Position numbers and translations under genes: made by a program
Shown here: positions 1 to 7,568 of the stretch, piece by piece
Numbering within the stretch: the stretch's first letter is position 1
Layout: every line of letters begins with the position of its first letter
From: JAVHLK01 sp043806215
Lineage (GTDB): Bacteria > Desulfobacterota > Desulfomonilia > Desulfomonilales > Desulfomonilaceae
Assembly: GCA_043806215.1 (NCBI GenBank)
Contig: JAZDHD010000005.1
Span: 1 to 28,921, forward strand
Length of the DNA: 28,921 nt
Direction of reading: 5' to 3'
The notes under the pieces: generated by a model
The model's input: the letters and a program-made list of their open reading frames with translations, nothing else
What the model was told of the DNA's origin: nothing
The model's database searches: none

Positions 1-193
1 CTTAGTGCCCGGTGGCAGAAGTACGGTGTCACATTTGTGGCAATTGTCCCTGCTTTGGTAGCGCCGGCCTCCCCGCGTTCCGCGGGGTATTCTTTAGTAG
101 AAACAACGTACTATCTCTCGCCCGGCAGGGACGCCGGGACGCTACCGCGCGTTTACGGAATCCGTGACCGTATTTACGCCATAGAACACTTAG
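1..193. repeat. Dispersed terminally inverted repeat, copy A1
   Basis: MITE-like non-coding element whose left end lies at or beyond the window edge. The ends are inverted versions of one another: a CTTAGTGC...TACGGTGTCAC-type left end and a GTGACCGTATTTACGCCATA right end near 164-183. The interior carries nested inverted repeats, a GGTAGCG (56-62) paired with a CGCTACC-type end, and the CCCGGCAGGGACGCCGGG hairpin. The reverse complement matches copy D (28338-28530) almost base for base over long stretches by eye. No transposase or plausible ORF is inside, so if mobile it would have to be moved in trans. Confidence 0.75.
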
Positions 194-276
194 TGCTCCG
201 TGGCGTAGTTGCGGTGTCGTATCCAAGGCAGCAAAGCCTGCTTTGGTAGCGCCGGCCTCCGTGCCGGTTTGGTAGG
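189..276. repeat. Dispersed repeat, partial copy A2
   Basis: It starts with the same CTTAGTGCTCCGTGGCG end, sharing the CTTAG with the right end of copy A1, and continues through the GGTAGCGCCGGCCTCCGTGC core. It then stops resembling the family. It corresponds to roughly half of copy B read on the opposite strand. It looks like a truncated element abutting A1. Confidence 0.6.
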
Positions 277-858
277 GGTAGGCCCCTGGAAACTGTCTCA
301 AAATTGAAGGTCGGGGGAGGGTGCGGCGCAAAGGCTCCGCTCACCCCCCGGCCCCCTTCTTTTTTCAGAATACCGACTCTTCTTTAAGGGAGGGTCGGCC
401 ATTCCTTAAGTTCGTCTTTATGCCCCTCCCATCCATTGCCTCCTTACGCACCGTCAAATACGACCTTCCCTGATATCCAGTACTTATAGAGTTTCTTGAG
501 GTTAACCCTACAACGCGACTTATGGTTCTCTGAAAACTTCATAAATGGCTCCCACACTGTCTTACAGGCAGATATCGCGGTGTCATTCACAGCAGAACAG
601 GAGAATCTTCAACCTGCTGATGTCACATCAAAAGCAAACCATGGGTTTGTGTAAGTCTCATAGTAGGGTTATTTACCCAACGATTCCAAGAGAAATGAGG
701 AATGTCCCCTTTCTTGTCTCCTTTCTACTCTTCTTCCCGTTTCCCTCGATCAGACGTACAATCTCCCACTTGACAGCGGCGAGTTCATCGGCCAGTTTGA
801 GAAGAGGGAGGTCCAGTATTCTGGGGCGTGGAACTACCTTGAACGACCTGTGAGGATT
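277..858. other. Gene-poor gap of about 580 bases
   Basis: No convincing gene is seen. A plus-strand ORF at 545-853 has composition unlike a protein. On the minus strand a frame ending with the stop at 673-675 reads as a plausible charged helical peptide (codons for LADELAAVKWEIVRLIE) but has no ATG start. It could be a decayed small gene next to the PIN-domain gene. The stretch around 330-360 is C-rich and then T-rich without a clear hairpin. Confidence 0.5.
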
Positions 859-1353
859 ATGCCAACGGACAAGAAATCTGTTTACGTTGAGACTTCCATC
901 ATTTCCTACCTGACGGCTCGACCGAGCCGCGACCTATTGGCCGCTGCTTGGCAAAAAGTCACCGTTGATTGGTGGGAAACTCAGAGACCTCGCTTTGACC
1001 TCTTCGTTTCGGATGTCGTGATCGAAGAAGCTGGAAGAGGCGATGAGACGGCGGTTGTCAGACGACTGGAAGCCCTGGCAGGGATTCCTATTCTCGAAAT
1101 AAACGAGGAGGTCGTGGCGTTTTCCGAGGCGCTTATCGAAGCGAGAGCGCTTCCACAAAAAGCTATAGGCGACGCTCTTCACATTGCCTTATCGGTCGTG
1201 CATGGAATCGATTATCTGCTCACCTGGAATTGTCGTCATATTGATAACGCCGAGACCAAGCCTTTGATTCGAGGGGTGTGCCTGGCAAACCGGTATGGTT
1301 ATCCTGAAATATGTACGCCGAGAGAACTCATGGGAGTATATGAAAATGCCTGA
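859..1353 (+). CDS. PIN-domain protein, putative toxin nuclease
   Basis: About 164 residues. It fits the PIN (VapC-like) metal-dependent ribonuclease fold: an N-terminal strand with an acidic residue followed by Thr-Ser (YVETSIISYL), a second acidic pair after the first helices (VVIEE), a conserved Asp in GDALHIALS, and Asn in LLTWNCRHI before the C-terminus. Family members cleave RNA and usually act as toxins of type II toxin-antitoxin pairs; that role is inferred here. I chose the ATG at 859, with a short GAGGA just upstream; an in-frame GTG at 850 is the alternative. Its stop overlaps the next small gene, so the two are probably translated together. The small downstream protein, rather than an upstream one, is the likely partner. 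Confidence 0.8.
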   Translation: MPTDKKSVYVETSIISYLTARPSRDLLAAAWQKVTVDWWETQRPRFDLFVSDVVIEEAGRGDETAVVRRLEALAGIPILEINEEVVAFSEALIEARALPQKAIGDALHIALSVVHGIDYLLTWNCRHIDNAETKPLIRGVCLANRYGYPEICTPRELMGVYENA

Positions 1354-1546
1354 TGAAATCATTGAAGAACTTTGGAGAATCAAGGACGGGATCGCACGCG
1401 AATGCGGATATGATGTGAAAGTGCTTGTCGCCCATCTGAAAGATAAGAAACATATCGAAGACAAGCAGGTTGTTGATCCACGGTCGATCAAGCGGACTAC
1501 CGACCAAGAAGTACGTGCGGACCCGAACCACATCGATGCGATTTAG
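1340..1546 (+). CDS. Small partner protein of the PIN-domain gene
   Basis: A 68-residue protein whose ATG lies 11 bases inside the end of the PIN-domain gene, in another frame. This overlap strongly suggests translational coupling. The N-terminal half is helical and charged (DEIIEELWRIKDGIARECGYD); the C-terminal half is basic and lacks hydrophobic segments. I do not recognise a named DNA-binding fold. Small proteins of this kind recur downstream of PIN genes, so an antitoxin role is a reasonable inference from position and size only. Confidence 0.65.
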   Translation: MKMPDEIIEELWRIKDGIARECGYDVKVLVAHLKDKKHIEDKQVVDPRSIKRTTDQEVRADPNHIDAI

Positions 1547-1917
1547 CCGGCGAGGAGTTCATCACATCGATACACCCAAATGTGAAACTGGGGGACGCCC
1601 TTAAAAAACTCAACTTGAGCCAAACCAGAATACGGGTAGGACCGTGCCGAGACTAGCAAGAATCGATGTCCCCGGTGCTCTCCATAATGGTCCACCTCAG
1701 TGGAAGGGGAATTGTCATGAAGGAAGAAATGTTCGAGGAACTTCTCGAAAGTGTTCGGCAAGCCGGCGCAATCGTGAGAGGCGAAATGGAACCTCCTTGA
1801 GGTTTTCTGTTTGAGGCCCCGGATGTCAAGGCCATAAGTGCTCAACAGGGGGAATTCCGGGGAGTGACACTTAAGCGCAAACTCCACGCGCCAAGGCGCT
1901 TGCGAATTCTCCGGCAA
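1543..1917 (-). CDS. Possible hypothetical protein in the TA island
   Basis: A 124-residue minus-strand frame filling the gap between the PIN pair and the MazEF-like pair. It starts with TTG, has no visible ribosome binding site, and abuts the palindrome at 1921-1938. The residue mix is protein-like, with evenly spread aromatics and stretches such as HRGHRFLLVSARSYPYSGLA, and nothing in the other frames explains the stretch. I do not recognise the family. It may be intact, the 3' remainder of a longer gene cut by arrival of the mazEF-like pair, or a chance frame. Confidence 0.35.
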   Translation of the reverse strand: MPENSQAPWRVEFALKCHSPEFPLLSTYGLDIRGLKQKTSRRFHFASHDCAGLPNTFEKFLEHFFLHDNSPSTEVDHYGEHRGHRFLLVSARSYPYSGLAQVEFFKGVPQFHIWVYRCDELLAG

Positions 1918-1920
1918 AAT

Positions 1921-1938
1921 GTTATATTGAAATATAAC
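1921..1938. promoter_or_regulatory. Perfect palindrome upstream of MazEF-like pair, putative operator
   Basis: GTTATATT and AATATAAC form a perfect 8-bp inverted repeat separated by GA, 15 bases upstream of the antitoxin ATG. Type II antitoxins, alone or with their toxin, typically repress their own promoter through such a site. The AT-rich arms contrast with the GC-rich surroundings and could also contain the -10 region. The operator role is inferred. Confidence 0.55.
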
Positions 1939-1953
1939 AACGGAGGTTGCACC

Positions 1954-2211
1954 ATGTATACAACTAATTTGCGAAAGGTTGGCGGCTCGATTATGCTGGC
2001 TGTCCCGCCCGCTTTGCTCGACCTCCTTCGCTTAGGGCCGGGAGCCAAGCTGGACATTGCGGTTGAGAGCGGGCGCTTGATCGTGGAGCCTCAGAAACGC
2101 CCCCGGTACACCCTGGAGGAGATCCTTGCTCAGTGCGAGCCGGACGCCCCCCGCACAACAGAAGAGCTCGAGTGGCTCGATGACGAAGCGGTTGGCAGCG
2201 AGCTGATCTAA
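1954..2211 (+). CDS. MazE/AbrB-type antitoxin
   Basis: An 85-residue protein with an N-terminal AbrB/MazE swapped-hairpin DNA-binding signature: LRKVGGSIMLAVPPALLDLLRLGPGAKLDI-type strands, then an acidic C-terminal tail (EELEWLDDEAV) of the sort that wraps round a MazF toxin. The ATG at 1954 follows GGAGG at 1942-1946; the longer in-frame extension to 1864 crosses the palindrome and is rejected. Its stop shares one base with the ATG of the toxin gene, the usual tight coupling of antitoxin and toxin. It likely neutralises the downstream toxin and represses the operon through the 1921-1938 palindrome. Confidence 0.85.
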   Translation: MYTTNLRKVGGSIMLAVPPALLDLLRLGPGAKLDIAVESGRLIVEPQKRPRYTLEEILAQCEPDAPRTTEELEWLDDEAVGSELI

Positions 2212-2543
2212 TGAAGCGGGGTGAAATCTGGCTGGTTGGCCCTGACCCTGGGGCAGGGCACGAACAAAAAGGCCTGCGCCCGGTGGTGATCGTGTCGCCC
2301 GAAGCGTTTAATCGAGTGACCAAGGTGCCGGTAGTTCTTCCTATTACCACCGGCGGCAGTTTTGCACGGACCGCCGGATTTGCCGTATCTCTAACAGAAG
2401 CCGGCACCAAAACCAAGGGCGTTGTCCGGTGCGACCAGCCGCGGGCGCTGGATCTTGCCGCGCGCAACGGGAAAAAACTGGAAAAAGTTCCCGACGAGAT
2501 CATGGAAGAAGTGTTGGCGAGGCTGGCGCCTATAATTGAGTAA
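2211..2543 (+). CDS. mazF: MazF/PemK-type endoribonuclease toxin
   Basis: A 110-residue protein, the normal length for MazF/PemK mRNA interferases. Family signatures are the N-terminal KRGEIWLVGPDPGAGHEQKG strand-loop, RPVVIVSPEAFN, LPITTGG and the VRCDQPRALDLAAR segment with the conserved Asp-Gln, followed by the terminal helix. Such enzymes cut single-stranded mRNA at short sequences and stop translation until the antitoxin is renewed. The start overlaps the antitoxin stop by one base. Its 3' end meets the 3' side of a minus-strand vapC fragment, suggesting the pair arrived by insertion or rearrangement. Confidence 0.9.
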   Translation: MKRGEIWLVGPDPGAGHEQKGLRPVVIVSPEAFNRVTKVPVVLPITTGGSFARTAGFAVSLTEAGTKTKGVVRCDQPRALDLAARNGKKLEKVPDEIMEEVLARLAPIIE

Positions 2544-2717
2544 GTTTGTCTTGATAAAGTCTGTATCGGATCGGATTCCTAGGAGCACTTCCGCCAGGAT
2601 AACTCCACAGAGAGATAAATCCTCTTCATTCTCGATCAACGCCTGAAGCGTCGCTACGTATGGCTCGGCACGGCCGGCGAAAAAGTCGATCCAGACGGTT
2701 CTATCGACAAGCACCAT
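2391..2717 (-). pseudogene. VapC-type PIN toxin, truncated
   Basis: The first 55-60 residues are a normal VapC N-terminus: VLVDRTVWIDFFAG with the first catalytic Asp, then a helix and LSLCGVILAEVLLGIRSD with the second acidic position. VapC proteins are usually about 130 residues with two further acidic residues in the second half. Here the similarity ends near 2544, exactly where the convergent mazF gene finishes. The rest of the open frame (to 2391) is only antisense to mazF. The C-terminal active-site half is therefore missing, and a nuclease function is unlikely. The ATG at 2717 shares a base with the vapB stop, as in an intact vapBC operon. Confidence 0.75.
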
Positions 2718-2917
2718 CAATTACGCGCCTCCCGCCATTCGGTAAGGTCCCCCTCCCATTTGATGGCGCCCTTCAGTTCAAGTAAGCGCCTCTGACGACC
2801 ACGGCGACGCACCTCATGCAGCGCGTAGTCAATGAGAGCACGATGTGTGCGAATTCCGGTCAGTTCTTTACATTCCTTGACCAGATCATCGTCAATCACC
2901 ACATTTGTTCTTCCCAT
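2717..2917 (-). CDS. vapB: VapB-type antitoxin
   Basis: A 66-residue protein with the short ribbon-helix-helix start of VapB antitoxins (RTNVVIDDDLVKECKELTG, then the helix THRALIDYALHEV). It ends in the toxin-binding tail LLELKGAIKWEGDL, which is characteristic of this VapB group. The ATG at 2917 is preceded by GGAGGTGATCAC, a strong ribosome binding site. The stop overlaps the start of the broken vapC. With the toxin truncated it is an orphan antitoxin, which might still repress its promoter or counter a VapC encoded elsewhere; that is inference. Confidence 0.85.
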   Translation of the reverse strand: MGRTNVVIDDDLVKECKELTGIRTHRALIDYALHEVRRRGRQRRLLELKGAIKWEGDLTEWREARN

Positions 2918-2937
2918 GTGATCACCTCCAATAGCGT

Positions 2938-2967
2938 ATACACATAATAGATATACTCTTTGTGTAT
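2938..2967 (-). promoter_or_regulatory. Putative vapB promoter/operator
   Basis: ATACACA (2938-2944) and TGTGTAT (2961-2967) form a 7-bp inverted repeat with an AT-rich 16-base centre, immediately upstream of the vapB ribosome binding site. The left arm overlaps the palindrome GTATAC. The position is that expected of a VapB autorepression site; no experimental support can be read from sequence. Confidence 0.4.
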
Positions 2968-3070
2968 TTCAAGAGCTAATGTGCAGGATGCCTACTACGA
3001 ATTGAGCGGCGAGCAACCACGCGGGAAGGAGTTTCATAGTGCCCCGGACGGTTTCCCCCCGGCGTCAAGT

Positions 3071-4522
3071 TCATTCAAGAAGGGCACGCTTTGCTCTCGC
3101 GTAACGGACCAGCGCTCCCAACGCTCTTACCGCTCTTTCAGGACTGGGAAGGACCGGGAACTCTTGGTCGTGAAGCTCCCGAATGAAGAGCTCGGTCCGG
3201 TTGCAGTAGGAACCGCCGACCACGGGCTTACCGTATTTCGAGGAAAGCGACGAGACAATGGCACATTGCCCCTGGATATACTGGGCGGCCAGGCGGCCGG
3301 CCTTGTCGGCGGATGTCTCCATTGCGCCCAAGGTCTTGAGAACCCTGCTTTGGGGCAGCAGGCAATAGACAAACAGGCCTGCAACGCCCGGATCGTTCAG
3401 AAGAACCTGCGGAAGCTTTTCGAGGTAGTCGTTGGGATTCTTGGCGAACGTAAGGTCCACCGGGTTCTTGACGCTTGCCGTGCCGGGAACCAGCTTCTTC
3501 AGTTCGGTCTCGGTTTGCGACGAGAGTTCGGCAAGTTCCAGACCGCAGCGGTCCGCGGCATCGGCCGCAGCAGCTCCGGGCCCTCCCGAGTGAGTGAGGA
3601 TTGCGATGCGGTTCCCTTCCGGAAGCGGTTGGGTTCCCAGGACCCAGCAGAAGTCGAAAAGCTCTTCAATATCGGCCGCCCGGATGATGCCGCACTGCTG
3701 GAAGACACCGTCGTAGAGAGGATCCGGACCGGCGAGAGCCCCGGTATGGGAAAGGCCGGCCTTGCTTCCCCCTTCCGAACCGCCTACGTAAAACGCCACG
3801 ATGGGTTTCTTCTTGGAAACTTCCTTGGCGACCCGCATGAAGTCCCGCCCTCGTCTGATGGCCTCTATGTAAAGAGCGACCACTTTGGTGTCGGGGCACT
3901 CGCCCAGATACTCGAGGCAATCAGTGATGTCCGTCATGGCCTCATTCCCCACACTGAATCCCTGACTGAACCCCAAGCCTACGTTTGCAAGGTACGCGAA
4001 TATTTGGGTGACGAAGCTCCCACTCTGTGAGGCCATTCCCACGAACCCCGGTTTCGTCTCGTAAGGAAAGAAGGTGGTGTTGAGCTTCCAATGAGGATTC
4101 ACCACACCAATGCAATTCGGGCCTATAAAACAGATACCGTATTTCTTGGCAATCTCCACGATACGGCCCTGGAGCACTTTGCCCTCCGGTCCCACTTCGC
4201 CGAATCCGGCGGAGACGATGACCGCGCTCCTTATCCCCGCCTTGCCGCACTCTTCGAGTGTCTCGGGAACCACACGGGTGGGGAGTATCAGCACGGCCAA
4301 ATCAACGGGGCCGGGTACGTCCTTGACGCTCCGATAGGCATCGAGACCCAGGATCCTTGTATCCGTTGGGTGAATGGGGTACACGGGACCCTCAAAACCC
4401 AATTCGAGAAGCTGAGACAATTGGATGGTTCCCATCCCCAAGGGGTTGGTGGACGCACCCCAAAAGGCCACGCTCCTCGGATGAGTAATCCGATGAAGCG
4501 GGCTATCCTCGTAACTGCTCAT
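3071..4522 (-). CDS. ADP-forming acyl-CoA synthetase, alpha-type protein
   Basis: A 483-residue protein of the NDP-forming acetyl/acyl-CoA synthetase family, which interconverts acyl-CoA, ADP and phosphate with acid, CoA and ATP. Order of parts: an N-terminal CoA-binding Rossmann domain (about residues 8-135; SVAFWGASTNPLGMG, YPIHPT, AVIVSAGFGEVG), a succinyl-CoA-ligase-like domain with IGPNCIGVVNP, the phospho-histidine loop GLSHTGALAGPD near residue 255, and a C-terminal flavodoxin-like ligase domain starting near ILTHSGGPG. The ATP-grasp beta part is absent, so it is an alpha-type protein needing a partner encoded elsewhere, or one that acts differently. GGAGG lies upstream of the ATG. It is 56 bases downstream of a small membrane protein gene on the same strand. 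Confidence 0.85.
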   Translation of the reverse strand: MSSYEDSPLHRITHPRSVAFWGASTNPLGMGTIQLSQLLELGFEGPVYPIHPTDTRILGLDAYRSVKDVPGPVDLAVLILPTRVVPETLEECGKAGIRSAVIVSAGFGEVGPEGKVLQGRIVEIAKKYGICFIGPNCIGVVNPHWKLNTTFFPYETKPGFVGMASQSGSFVTQIFAYLANVGLGFSQGFSVGNEAMTDITDCLEYLGECPDTKVVALYIEAIRRGRDFMRVAKEVSKKKPIVAFYVGGSEGGSKAGLSHTGALAGPDPLYDGVFQQCGIIRAADIEELFDFCWVLGTQPLPEGNRIAILTHSGGPGAAAADAADRCGLELAELSSQTETELKKLVPGTASVKNPVDLTFAKNPNDYLEKLPQVLLNDPGVAGLFVYCLLPQSRVLKTLGAMETSADKAGRLAAQYIQGQCAIVSSLSSKYGKPVVGGSYCNRTELFIRELHDQEFPVLPSPERAVRALGALVRYARAKRALLE

Positions 4523-4578
4523 GAACTATACCTCCGCACCGGACCCCGGCGATCCTTGGGCCGGGAGCCCGGTGCTTT

Positions 4579-4935
4579 TCAACTTGATTGTTCCGGGTGG
4601 TCCCCGCCCGTGCAACCGCCGCACCCGTCGCGGGGATCCCGCCGGCCGGCGGCAGGCTTTTCACCGAATCCCACAAGAGTCAGGAAGAACATAACGAACC
4701 ACCATACGGCGAACCCGGCCATCACCGCAACCACGGCCACCGGCCCAAGAGCGATGGAGACGAAGACCAACCGCTCTTCGTTTGGGAAAAGGCCGCCGAA
4801 TATGAGAAGCCACATCGAAACGCAAAACGCGGCGATTGCCGTCACCGCCCCGGCTGCCGCTGCTATGGTCCGTATTATCGTCATTCCTGATATGTTATCA
4901 TTGTTTTCGTGTCGATTGTTATCGTTTCTGTTCAT
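4579..4935 (-). CDS. Small two-helix membrane protein, hypothetical
   Basis: About 118 residues with two strong transmembrane segments (about IIRTIAAAAGAVTAIAAFCV running into MWLLIFGG, and VSIALGPVAVVAVMAGFAVW running into WFVMFFLTLVGF). A short C-terminal tail contains a DGCGGCTGG cysteine pair. I chose the ATG at 4935. ATG 4884 would remove an Asn/Asp-rich N-terminus and start just before the first helix, while 4980 is less likely. No clear ribosome binding site distinguishes these. The family is not recognised. It precedes the acyl-CoA synthetase gene on the same strand and may be co-transcribed with it. Confidence 0.6.
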   Translation of the reverse strand: MNRNDNNRHENNDNISGMTIIRTIAAAAGAVTAIAAFCVSMWLLIFGGLFPNEERLVFVSIALGPVAVVAVMAGFAVWWFVMFFLTLVGFGEKPAAGRRDPRDGCGGCTGGDHPEQSS

Positions 4936-5030
4936 TGTCGGAAAACAGAATGCAACCGGCGGGACTCCCCCGGCTTGCATACGAGAATAGAGCCCAAACC
5001 TCGTTCGCTAAGGAGATGAACCCGTAAGTC

Positions 5031-7553
5031 ATGACCAACCGATTAATTTCTCACAAACACCGTCCGGAGAATTCATTCCCGGGAATTGAAGATGCCGACC
5101 TTCTCGCCCGTGTTGAAAAGCCTGCCCGCTATGTGGGTAAGGAAGTCAACGAGATCGCCAAGGACCCTGCCGCGGTGAAGCTTCACATGGCTCTCGCTTT
5201 CCCCGACGTCTACGAAGTGGGCATGTCCCACCTTGGTTTGAAGATACTCTACTCGGTGGTCAACGCCCGCGGGGACCTCTATGCCGAGCGGGTATTCGCC
5301 CCTTGGCCCGACATGGAGGCCCTACTGAGGCGGGAAGGCAGGCCCCTCAGATCCCTTGAAACCGGCACTCCGTTGAACAGCTTCGATCTCGTCGGGTTCT
5401 CTCTGCAGTACGAGTTGTGCGCGACAAATGTCCTTCAAATGCTCGAATTGGGAATGATCCCTCTCCAGGCCCGGCACAGGACGCGGAATCATCCCTTCAT
5501 CGTTGGAGGAGGACCCGGGTCGCTCAATCCCACTCCCCTTTCGCGGTTTTTCGATGCATTCGTGGTAGGCGACGGCGAAGAGGTGATCCTCGAACTGGCC
5601 GAAGCACAGGTCGGGTGGAAGGAAACAGACAGATCGCGAGACGATCTGCTTGACGAATGGAAGAAGATTCCGGGGGTCTATGTCCCTTCCCGTTTCAGTA
5701 AGGGAGAGCGGATCTCTCGCCGCATTGTCGCGGACCTCGACCAAGCCTCGTTTCCCAATCGGCCCGTCGTACCGTTCTGTGAAACCGTTCATGACCGGAT
5801 CGGCTTGGAAATCGCCCGCGGTTGCACGAGAGGATGCCGTTTCTGTCAAGCAGGAATGGTCTACCGGCCGGTACGGGAAAGGCAACCCGACACAATCCTT
5901 GGCCTTGCCCATTCCTGCGTTTCCGCCACCGGGTGGGAAGAGATGGCACTCCTATCTCTTTCTTCCGGTGACTATTCCTGCATCAACGAACTCATCAGGA
6001 GTATCACCCGAGACTTTGCCGACTCAAAGACGGCCCTTTCCCTCCCCTCACTGAGAACGGACAGCTTTGATGCCGAAATGGCCGAACAAATACGCAAGGT
6101 GCGTAAGACCGGCTTCACCCTGGCCCCCGAAGCCGGCACGGAAAGGCTCCGGCGGATCATCAACAAAGGTAATACGGAAGAAGACCTCCAACGCGCCGTA
6201 AGCACCGCGTTCGACCGCGGATGGAGAGCCGTAAAGCTCTACTTCATGATCGGTCTCCCATTTGAGACCGACGAAGACCTCGACGGTATCGTGGGGCTCA
6301 TTCGAAAGGCGTCGAAGTGGTCCAAAGGTGGACGGATCACCGCATCCGTCTCGACGTTCGTTCCGAAGTCGCACACTCCATTCCAATGGAGCGGACAAAT
6401 CTCCGTTGATGAGACCATCCGGAGACAGCGCTATATTAGGCGATACTTCCAAAAAGGGAGGACGCGCGTCAAGTTTCACGATCCGAGGGTCTCGTTTCTC
6501 GAGGGAGTAATCGCCCGAGGCGACGAACGGCTTGGCGGAGTAATCGAATGCGCGTACAACAAGGGCGCCCGCTTCGACGGGTGGGACGAGCATCTGAAGT
6601 TCGACCTTTGGATGGAAGCGTTCAATGAAATGGGCATCGATCCCGAGGAGTTTCTCAAGAACAGGGGGCTTGAGGACGCTTTGCCCTGGGACTTCATCGA
6701 CAGCGGCGTGGCAAAGGATTTCCTTCTCCGGGAATGGTCAAAGGCAGAGGCGGTGGAAACGACTGCCGACTGCCGCAATTCGCCCTGCGCGGGATGCGGA
6801 GTCTGTGATTTCGAGGAGATCTTCCCGCGATTCGCTTCACCGGAGGGACCGGCGCCGGAAAAAACCTCAGGGGAGATGCCCGACAACGCTCATCCGTCGG
6901 TCCGCCGTTTCCGTCTACGGTACTCGAAACTCGGTCCCATGCGATTTCTCGGTCATCATGACGTGATCAGATTATTCCATCGGGCGTTCCGTCGGATTGG
7001 CTTGAGGCTTGATTATTCCAAGGGCTTTCATCCTCATCCGCGAATGCGGTTTTCCCCGCCCCTTGGCCTGGGAATCGAGAGTGTGGCCGAGTACATGGAT
7101 TTTGATGTGCTCGATTGTCCCTCGCCGGCGGGCGATATTGCGGAAGCACTGCAAGGTGCCTTGCCGCCCGGCATGCAACCGCTCGATCTTAAAGAAATTC
7201 AATTGAATGAGGATTTCGTTTCTGGTACAATAACATGGGTTACCTATGAACTGGAATTTCCGGATTCCGTTGAACGCGGAGACCTGAATGAAAAGATTAG
7301 GCAGTTCGAGTCTTCCCACGCGTTTGAGATCACGAAAGTGCACAAAGGTAGGTCCAAGACCCGAAATCTGAAAGAGTGGGTGTGCCGGTTGGATCTCCAT
7401 GACTCTATCATGAGAATAGAATTCACCTCGGGTCCGTCCGGGTCGGTGCATCCGTATGACGCAATTTCCGCCATTCTTGGAATCAGCAGAGATTTGATCA
7501 AGACAATGAGGCTTACCAAGACATCCGTCGGGTTCGAATCTGCGGGCAACTGA
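5031..7553 (+). CDS. B12-binding-domain radical SAM protein fused to DUF2344 (TIGR03960/TIGR03936 type)
   Basis: An 840-residue protein. The N-terminal part (about residues 30-240) resembles the cobalamin-binding-like domain of TIGR03960 proteins. The radical SAM core follows with its 4Fe-4S motif C265-x3-C269-x2-C272 (ARGCTRGCRFC). A second Cys group, C581, C586, C589 and C592, sits in the linker and could hold another metal cluster. From about residue 625 to the end (RFRLRYSKLGPMRFLGHHD) it matches the DUF2344 domain, which elsewhere is a separate gene. The reaction is unknown. The family is repeatedly found just upstream of RNase E/G genes, as here, 15 bases apart, which suggests a role in RNA or ribosome maturation. 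AGGAG lies 15 bases before the ATG. Confidence 0.9.
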   Translation: MTNRLISHKHRPENSFPGIEDADLLARVEKPARYVGKEVNEIAKDPAAVKLHMALAFPDVYEVGMSHLGLKILYSVVNARGDLYAERVFAPWPDMEALLRREGRPLRSLETGTPLNSFDLVGFSLQYELCATNVLQMLELGMIPLQARHRTRNHPFIVGGGPGSLNPTPLSRFFDAFVVGDGEEVILELAEAQVGWKETDRSRDDLLDEWKKIPGVYVPSRFSKGERISRRIVADLDQASFPNRPVVPFCETVHDRIGLEIARGCTRGCRFCQAGMVYRPVRERQPDTILGLAHSCVSATGWEEMALLSLSSGDYSCINELIRSITRDFADSKTALSLPSLRTDSFDAEMAEQIRKVRKTGFTLAPEAGTERLRRIINKGNTEEDLQRAVSTAFDRGWRAVKLYFMIGLPFETDEDLDGIVGLIRKASKWSKGGRITASVSTFVPKSHTPFQWSGQISVDETIRRQRYIRRYFQKGRTRVKFHDPRVSFLEGVIARGDERLGGVIECAYNKGARFDGWDEHLKFDLWMEAFNEMGIDPEEFLKNRGLEDALPWDFIDSGVAKDFLLREWSKAEAVETTADCRNSPCAGCGVCDFEEIFPRFASPEGPAPEKTSGEMPDNAHPSVRRFRLRYSKLGPMRFLGHHDVIRLFHRAFRRIGLRLDYSKGFHPHPRMRFSPPLGLGIESVAEYMDFDVLDCPSPAGDIAEALQGALPPGMQPLDLKEIQLNEDFVSGTITWVTYELEFPDSVERGDLNEKIRQFESSHAFEITKVHKGRSKTRNLKEWVCRLDLHDSIMRIEFTSGPSGSVHPYDAISAILGISRDLIKTMRLTKTSVGFESAGN

Positions 7554-7568
7554 GGCGAGGACGCTCAC

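Noticed and set aside
29..331. 100- and 70-residue ORFs at the left edge on both strands
   Set aside because: They are translations of dispersed repeats A1 and A2 with no protein-like composition.
545..853. 102-residue plus-strand ORF before the PIN-domain gene
   Set aside because: Ser/Arg-rich low-quality composition and no ribosome binding site.
2960..4030. 356-residue plus-strand ORF
   Set aside because: Antisense to most of the well-supported acyl-CoA synthetase gene, whose motifs are unmistakable; the plus frame has no recognisable domain.
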